Below, one piece after another: positions 59,105 to 64,000 of a DNA stretch of 64,000 nt; within the stretch, counting starts at the first letter, position 1, and every line of letters starts with the position of its first letter. The stretch is from NCBI GenBank assembly GCA_958352845.1, contig CATWQC010000007.1, positions 35,973-99,972 of the forward strand, in the 5' to 3' direction. The DNA comes from an uncultured Collinsella sp. GTDB taxonomy: Bacteria; Actinomycetota; Coriobacteriia; Coriobacteriales; Coriobacteriaceae. Made by a program: the position numbers and the translations under genes. The notes under the pieces are model-generated. The model saw nothing but the letters and a program-made list of their open reading frames with translations, was not told where the DNA came from and searched no databases.

Positions 59105-60448
59105 CTACTCGGCGAGAGCCTCCTGCTTGGCGATTGCCTTCTCGGAAATCTTCATAAAGGGCAGGTAGACGGCCATGCCAATGACAATCTCGAGAGCCTG
59201 CCACACGCCGGCGCGCCAGTCAAAGCCCGTAGCGAGCAGGGCATTGATGACGGGAGGCATGGTCCAGGGCACCTGGGCGATGCAGGGGCTGATGATGCCT
59301 GCGCAGGTAAGGCCATAGGTGATGCCGATGAACAGATCGGGAAGAAGGACGAACGGGATCATGAGCGGCAGGTTGTACACGATGGGGTAACCGTAGATAA
59401 CCGGCTCGTTGATGTTGAACAGACCAGGCAGGATAGCCATCTTGGAAACGGTCTCGGAAGCCTTGTTCTTGGAGAACAGGAGCGTGTCGAGCAGAAGCAT
59501 GAGGGTGCAGCCCGAGCCGCCGATGAGGGCGAAGCTGTTAACGATCTGCATGTTCATGTAGTGATCGGGCTGGATGGTGCCACCGGCGGCAAAGGTAGCC
59601 ATGTTGTCGACGATGAGCATGGTCAGGATCGGCTCGACGGTAGCGCCAGAGATGGTGGACTGGTGAATACCGACGCAGAACAGCAGGTTAGCAAGGGTGT
59701 AGATGAGGATAACAGCCCACGGACCGGCGTTCATGATGCTCTTGAGCGGGTTGGAGATGCACGTGGAGATGATGGTGCACAGATCGGTGCCGGCGCACAC
59801 GGCGAGCAGGGCTGCGGCAAGAGCGAAGACCGCGAGGTTGAGCAGCATCGGGATCATGACGTTGAAGGAGTTGGAGACCGCGGGAGGCACGCCCTCGCCC
59901 AGCTTAACCTTGAGCTTCTCGACGCCAGAAATCTTGATGAAGAGCGAGACGGAAAGCAGGGCGATGATAATAGCCGAGAACAGACCGTTGGTGCCGGTGT
60001 TGGCAGTCGAAAGGGCGCCCGTGACCTCGGCGGAGGTGATCTTGTCGGTGAGCAGCGGGCTCGTGGCGGCAAGCGAGGCGGTGATCTGCTGCGGCATCAT
60101 GATGACGAAAGCAGAGATAGCGACGACCACGCAAGCGAGCGGGTTATCGAAACGCTTGTTCTTAGCGAGGCTGTAGCCAATCAATCCGGCCAAGATAATG
60201 GCAGAGACGTTGAGGGTGCCCAGCGTAATTGCCGAACCCCACGTCTGAAGGTTGGCAAGGCCCGCCGCATCGAGCGGGAACAGAGGGAACACGACGTTGT
60301 TAATAAGAACCGCGATACCCGCAAGGATATAGAGCGGCGTGATGGTCGCGAAGGCGTCACGCAGGGAACGCAGGTGAACCTGGTTTCCCACCTTCGCAGA
60401 GACCTCGGCAAACTTGTCGAGGAAGCTCTTTCCGTTGTCACTGGCCAT
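59105..60448 (-). CDS. PTS cellobiose-family EIIC
   Basis: This 447-aa membrane channel has about ten hydrophobic helices. Conserved segments are LSVSLFIKISG, the FCVGIHQSTISGATVEP segment and LPGLFNINEPVIYGYPIVYNLPLMIPFVL. It is the first PTS gene after the GH1 gene on the minus strand and imports a beta-glucoside such as cellobiose. Confidence 0.93.
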   Translation of the reverse strand: MASDNGKSFLDKFAEVSAKVGNQVHLRSLRDAFATITPLYILAGIAVLINNVVFPLFPLDAAGLANLQTWGSAITLGTLNVSAIILAGLIGYSLAKNKRFDNPLACVVVAISAFVIMMPQQITASLAATSPLLTDKITSAEVTGALSTANTGTNGLFSAIIIALLSVSLFIKISGVEKLKVKLGEGVPPAVSNSFNVMIPMLLNLAVFALAAALLAVCAGTDLCTIISTCISNPLKSIMNAGPWAVILIYTLANLLFCVGIHQSTISGATVEPILTMLIVDNMATFAAGGTIQPDHYMNMQIVNSFALIGGSGCTLMLLLDTLLFSKNKASETVSKMAILPGLFNINEPVIYGYPIVYNLPLMIPFVLLPDLFIGITYGLTCAGIISPCIAQVPWTMPPVINALLATGFDWRAGVWQALEIVIGMAVYLPFMKISEKAIAKQEALAE

Positions 60449-60568
60449 GATTGCTCCTAACTTTCAAATCCGGCCTTTTCCTATGCGCACGGTGGTCTGT
60501 CGCCCTCTGCCACCAGATGTGCCATGTGTTGCGCGCAGCGGCGCGCGGTCTGGGCGTTCGCCCGTTCG

Positions 60569-61969
60569 CTAATCAACCACGTGAGTCGTGGCGACCTGCT
60601 TGAGCCAAGCTGCCGACTTCTTAAGGCGGCGCTTGTAGCCGTCCATAAGGTCGACCTCGACAAAACCGTAACGGTTCTTAAAGGCATTCGCCCAAGACCA
60701 GTTATCGATGACGGCCCAATAATGGTATCCACGACACTTGGCGCCCTCGGCAATTGCCTTGGCAACCCACTCCAGGTGCTGGCGTACAAAGTCGACGCGG
60801 TAGTCATCCTGGATGGTTCCTTCGGCGTCTCGGTTCTTGTATTCGTCCATGATGCCGATGCCGTTCTCGGAAACGAACCACTCAAGATCGGGGTAGTTCT
60901 TAGCGCAGTCCATGCCAAAGTCGTAGAGGCCCTGCGGGTAGATCTCCCAGCCGCGGCTCTCGTTCATAACGGCGTCGGGCCACACGTACTCGTCGGCAAA
61001 GTGCGGCAGACCGTACTGGTCGATCTTGCTCGCCGGCGCCTGAACGCGCGTGGGGTGGTAGTAGTTGCAACCGAGCCAGTCGACAACACCCTGCTTAAGA
61101 ATCTCTTGGTCGCCGGCACGGAACGGAAGCTTAACGCCGCCCTCGGCCAGGCTGTCGAGCACGTCGGCGGGAAGCTCGCCCTTGGTAATGAGGTCGAGCC
61201 ACCAGCGGTTGTTGATGCCGCTGGTCATACGCACGGCCTCGAGGTCCGCCTCGCTGGGGTTCTCCTTGGTGTAGACCGGGGTAAAGCAGTTGATCATGCC
61301 GATCTTGGCATCGCTGCGAACGGCGCCCTCGTCATAGGCGCGACGGTAGTTGGCCACGGCCAGCGCATGTGCCAGCGAGATGTGATACTGCACGGTGCGA
61401 GCGCGGCTAAAGTCGTGGAGCTGCGGGAACCACACGCCCTCCTGATAGCGCTGCTCGGGCTCGACGATGGGCTCGTTAAAGGTGAACCAGTACTTGATCT
61501 CCTGGCCAAACTCGTGGAAGGCGACGTCGGCGTAATGTGCGTAAGCCTCGACAACCTCACGGCTCTCCCAGCCGCCACGGTTAAAAAGGTAGGTGGGCAT
61601 GTCAAAGTGGTACAAGTTGACAAACGGCTCCAGGCCGGCTTCGCGAGAGGCGCGGAACAACTCGTGATACCACGCGGCGCCCTCCTCATTAAGGTTGCCG
61701 TCGGCATCGAGCAGACGGCTCCACTGGATGGAAGTGCGATAGGTATCCAGGCCCAAGTCCTTCAAAATGCGAAGGTCTTCCTGGTACTTGGCCATAAAGT
61801 CATTGCCGGCGTAAGAGCCAACGCAGTTGTAGAACGAGCCCAGATCCTGGATGGACCAGGTGTCCCACAGGTTCTCGAGCTTGCCGCCCTGGTTCCACTG
61901 ACCCTCAGTCTGCGGGCCGGACATAGCAGCGCCAAAGAAGAAGTCGTTGGGCAGCTGATACTGTGCCAT
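60569..61969 (-). CDS. GH1 6-phospho-beta-glucosidase
   Basis: This 466-aa glycosidase has FFFGAAMSGPQTEG, the acid/base TFNEP motif, and the nucleophile segment FVSENGIG. The C-terminal phosphate region reads DNWSWANAFKNRYG: the Ser is kept but Lys of LacG is Asn, so it differs from the LacG-like enzymes in region 1 and fits a 6-phospho-beta-glucosidase. GCGAGGA is upstream of ATG 61969. The gene leads the cellobiose PTS operon. Confidence 0.92.
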   Translation of the reverse strand: MAQYQLPNDFFFGAAMSGPQTEGQWNQGGKLENLWDTWSIQDLGSFYNCVGSYAGNDFMAKYQEDLRILKDLGLDTYRTSIQWSRLLDADGNLNEEGAAWYHELFRASREAGLEPFVNLYHFDMPTYLFNRGGWESREVVEAYAHYADVAFHEFGQEIKYWFTFNEPIVEPEQRYQEGVWFPQLHDFSRARTVQYHISLAHALAVANYRRAYDEGAVRSDAKIGMINCFTPVYTKENPSEADLEAVRMTSGINNRWWLDLITKGELPADVLDSLAEGGVKLPFRAGDQEILKQGVVDWLGCNYYHPTRVQAPASKIDQYGLPHFADEYVWPDAVMNESRGWEIYPQGLYDFGMDCAKNYPDLEWFVSENGIGIMDEYKNRDAEGTIQDDYRVDFVRQHLEWVAKAIAEGAKCRGYHYWAVIDNWSWANAFKNRYGFVEVDLMDGYKRRLKKSAAWLKQVATTHVVD

Positions 61970-62008
61970 CAAAGTCCTCGCTTTCGTGTTCTAGAGCTTC
62001 CGGTTGGA

Positions 62009-62088
62009 GACGGGTTTGCTTTGGCAGGTTATCCGGCGCGGGCGCGCACCGGTCATACCGATATCCAACCCGCCAAAACAAAACCGTC
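62009..62088. repeat. Inverted repeat family C, copy 2
   Basis: GACGGGTTTGCTTTGGCAGGTT pairs imperfectly with AACCCGCCAAAACAAAACCGTC around a GC-rich centre that itself can pair. It lies between the divergent GH1 and GntR genes. Confidence 0.55.
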
Positions 62089-62272
62089 CCCAAACGGTCG
62101 ATCCTGTTCTGCGGAAAGATTCCGTTCGTTGCTTAAACTATAGCGCTCTAATTCTAAAAGTAAAGCGTCTTTTTCTTTTTTCTTTCTCGAGCTTCTTAGA
62201 TAAAGGTTATATGGGTGCCTTGTTAAGGGTTATACTTACTTGCGTATTGATATATGTCGGAAAGGAGGTTCA

Positions 62273-62992
62273 ATGATTCCCAAATACGAGGCGATAGCTG
62301 CAGATATTCGTCGAAGCATCGAGGATGGCACTCTTAAACCGGGCGACAAGCTTCCCACCGTCGTTGAGTTCTGCGAGCTCTATAGCGTTTCCAAAATCAC
62401 CGTCAAACGAGCTATCGAGCAAATCACCGAGGAAGGTCTTATTACCAGCCGACGCGGATCGGGTACCTACGTTAAGGACACGGCGGGACTTCCCGGTCAG
62501 GCGTTTTTCCAGGGCAAAAACGACCGTGCCCAGGGCTTTTCGTATGAGCACCGCGGGGAGAAGGTGACCTCGGTGGTCTACGATTTCTCGATTGTTAATC
62601 CACCAGCGGACATCGCAGCCCAGCTGGGAATTGCCGAGGATGACTTTGCCTATCACATCGTGCGCGTGCGTCAGGCCGATGAGAAGCCCATCGTTATCGA
62701 GTACACCTACATGCCCCTCGAGCTGATTCCAGGCCTTAAAAAGAAGGACCTGTACGGATCGGTCTACCACTTCATCCGCGAGCAATGTGGGCTGAAGATT
62801 TCGAGCTTCCACCGTACCATTCGCGCCGTGGCAGCAACCGAGGAAGAAGCCGAGCGCTTGGACACCAAGCCTGGCTCTCCCCTGCTCGAGCTCACCCAGA
62901 TTGGCTTTTTGGACAGCGGCGCCGCCTTTGAGTATTCGGTCTCGCGCAACGTTGGCGACCGCTTTGAGTTGCACAACGTAACGTTGGCATAG
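62273..62992 (+). CDS. GntR family regulator with UTRA domain (cellobiose cluster)
   Basis: This 239-aa regulator has the HTH LKPGDKLPTVVEFCELYSVSKITVKRAIEQITEEGLITSRRGSGTYV and a UTRA domain (PIVIEYTYMPLELIPGL; FEYSVSRNVGDRFELHNV). AAAGGAGG is four bases before ATG 62273. It is divergent from the GH1-EIIC-EIIB-EIIA operon and probably represses it until a phosphorylated disaccharide binds. Confidence 0.92.
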   Translation: MIPKYEAIAADIRRSIEDGTLKPGDKLPTVVEFCELYSVSKITVKRAIEQITEEGLITSRRGSGTYVKDTAGLPGQAFFQGKNDRAQGFSYEHRGEKVTSVVYDFSIVNPPADIAAQLGIAEDDFAYHIVRVRQADEKPIVIEYTYMPLELIPGLKKKDLYGSVYHFIREQCGLKISSFHRTIRAVAATEEEAERLDTKPGSPLLELTQIGFLDSGAAFEYSVSRNVGDRFELHNVTLA

Positions 62993-63066
62993 GTTTTTGT
63001 AGTCATCCGGGCGCTCGCTTTGAGCTGTTTTGTGCAGCGCCCGCGCAACACAATGGGGGTATGAAC

Positions 63067-63999
63067 ATGTCCGATTTGATTAAGCTGACGCCGATCTTCC
63101 ACGAGAAGATCTGGGGCGGTCGCCAGCTCGAAACCGTATTTGGCTACGACATTCCCGATGGACCCATCGGTGAGTGCTGGGCCATCTCGGCCCACCCCAA
63201 CGGCGACTGCCAGATTGCGGAAGGCCCGTATGCAGGCCACACGCTGTCGTGGCTGTGGGCCGAGCACCGCGAGCTCTTTGGCAACTGCGAGGGCAAGGAG
63301 TTCCCACTGCTCATTAAGATTCTGGACGCCAAGGACGACCTTTCGATCCAGATTCATCCCAACGACGAGTACGCCGCCAAGCACGAGAACGGCAGCCTGG
63401 GCAAAACCGAGTGCTGGTATGTGCTGGACTGCGAGCCCGGTGCCACGATCATTGTCGGCCAGCGCGCGCACGACCGCGCCGAGGCCGCGCAGATGATCGA
63501 GGACGGCCGCTGGGACGACATGCTCAACGTACTGCCGATCCACAAGGGCGACTTTTTCCAGATTGATTCCGGTACCGTGCACGCCATCAAGACCGGCACG
63601 CTCATTTTGGAGACGCAGCAGTCGAGCGACGTGACGTATCGCCTGTACGACTACGACCGTCCCGGCACCGACGGCAAGCTGCGCCCACTGCACATTGAGC
63701 AGAGCCTCGACTGCATCGACTTTGATGCCCAGGCTCCGACCGACGGCACGGTGACCGCGCCCGAGGTGAACGGCGTGACCGAGCTCGAGTCTAACTCCTG
63801 CTACACCGTCGATCGCGTGCGCGTCGACGGCAGCAAAACCCTCGACCAGCGCTGGCCCTTCATGTGTCTGTCGGTCATCGACGGCGAAGGCACCGTCTGC
63901 GGCGACCCCGTCCACAAGGGAAGCCACCTGCTGGCCCCGAGCACCGTCAGCTCCATCGACCTCGAAGGCAAGATGGAACTGATCATCAGCCACCTGTAG
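63067..63999 (+). CDS. manA: Mannose-6-phosphate isomerase, class I
   Basis: This 310-aa cupin-type zinc enzyme interconverts mannose-6-P and fructose-6-P. The zinc ligands are visible: Gln and His in SIQIHPNDEYA, Glu in KTECWYVLD and His in DSGTVHAI. FHEKIWGGRQLETVFGYDIPDGPIGECW is the usual start. ATG 63067 has GGGGG seven bases upstream; ATG 63061 is too close. It ends one base before the window edge. Confidence 0.94.
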   Translation: MSDLIKLTPIFHEKIWGGRQLETVFGYDIPDGPIGECWAISAHPNGDCQIAEGPYAGHTLSWLWAEHRELFGNCEGKEFPLLIKILDAKDDLSIQIHPNDEYAAKHENGSLGKTECWYVLDCEPGATIIVGQRAHDRAEAAQMIEDGRWDDMLNVLPIHKGDFFQIDSGTVHAIKTGTLILETQQSSDVTYRLYDYDRPGTDGKLRPLHIEQSLDCIDFDAQAPTDGTVTAPEVNGVTELESNSCYTVDRVRVDGSKTLDQRWPFMCLSVIDGEGTVCGDPVHKGSHLLAPSTVSSIDLEGKMELIISHL

Positions 64000-64000
64000 G

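Overview
The window is about 60% GC, has short intergenic gaps and mostly GGAGG-type ribosome binding sites. It looks like a gut coriobacterium, most likely Collinsella. I infer this from the gene mix: repeated lactose/cellobiose-type PTS plus GH1 phospho-glycosidase cassettes, a mannose-family PTS with amino-sugar enzymes, an archaeal-type topoisomerase I, a RicT with a long basic tail, and an IS1249-type element. I ran no database search, so the genus is an inference. There is one tRNA (Thr-CGT), one complete insertion sequence, no rRNA and no CRISPR array.

Region 1 (1-17 kb) is accessory sugar metabolism. A truncated LacG-like GH1 gene opens the window. It is followed by a LacI / GH1-EIICB cassette, a LacI / EIICB-GH1 cassette with the reversed gene order, an IS1249-type element, a type II toxin-antitoxin pair, and a third EIICB gene divergent from a PTS-linked putative TIM-barrel protein and a GntR/UTRA regulator. 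A family of roughly 60-bp palindromic repeats (six copies) sits at the cassette boundaries and nowhere later in the window; the IS is inserted inside one copy. All three EIICB proteins lack a local EIIA.

Region 2 (16.7-31.7 kb) starts with a DeoR regulator, a galactose mutarotase, an orphan mannose-type EIIB whose phosphorylatable His is Tyr, and tRNA-Thr. It continues into an amino-sugar cluster transcribed leftward: EIIA-YajC-EIIB-EIIC-EIID, a GntR/UTRA regulator, agaS, nagA, then a LacX-like epimerase, a PfkB sugar kinase, a 43-codon remnant of a second nagA, and a YhcH/NanQ-type protein. The enzymes fit import of GalNAc or a related sugar, deacetylation, deamination/isomerisation to tagatose-6-phosphate and phosphorylation; the expected aldolase is not in the window. 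A DUF2975-like membrane protein plus small HTH gene closes the region.

Region 3 (31.7-58 kb) is mostly housekeeping and leftward: a SurA-N-like membrane protein, NAD-type isocitrate dehydrogenase, a HEAT-repeat protein, a beta-hydroxyacid dehydrogenase with a His/Cys-rich tail, DegV, long-form HPF, a solute-binding lipoprotein, a nuclease-like protein, ComF, RicT, HolB, Tmk, a zinc-ribbon membrane protein (rightward), TopA, HypB, HypA, TatC, TatA, a STAS protein, an aminotransferase, NhaA, Mn-pyrophosphatase and ROK glucokinase.

Region 4 (58-64 kb) is a complete cellobiose-type PTS operon (EIIC, EIIB, EIIA as separate genes) with a GH1 6-phospho-beta-glucosidase, a divergent GntR/UTRA regulator and mannose-6-phosphate isomerase at the right edge. 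It holds the only lactose/cellobiose-type EIIA in the window, so it may serve the three EIICB proteins of region 1 in trans.
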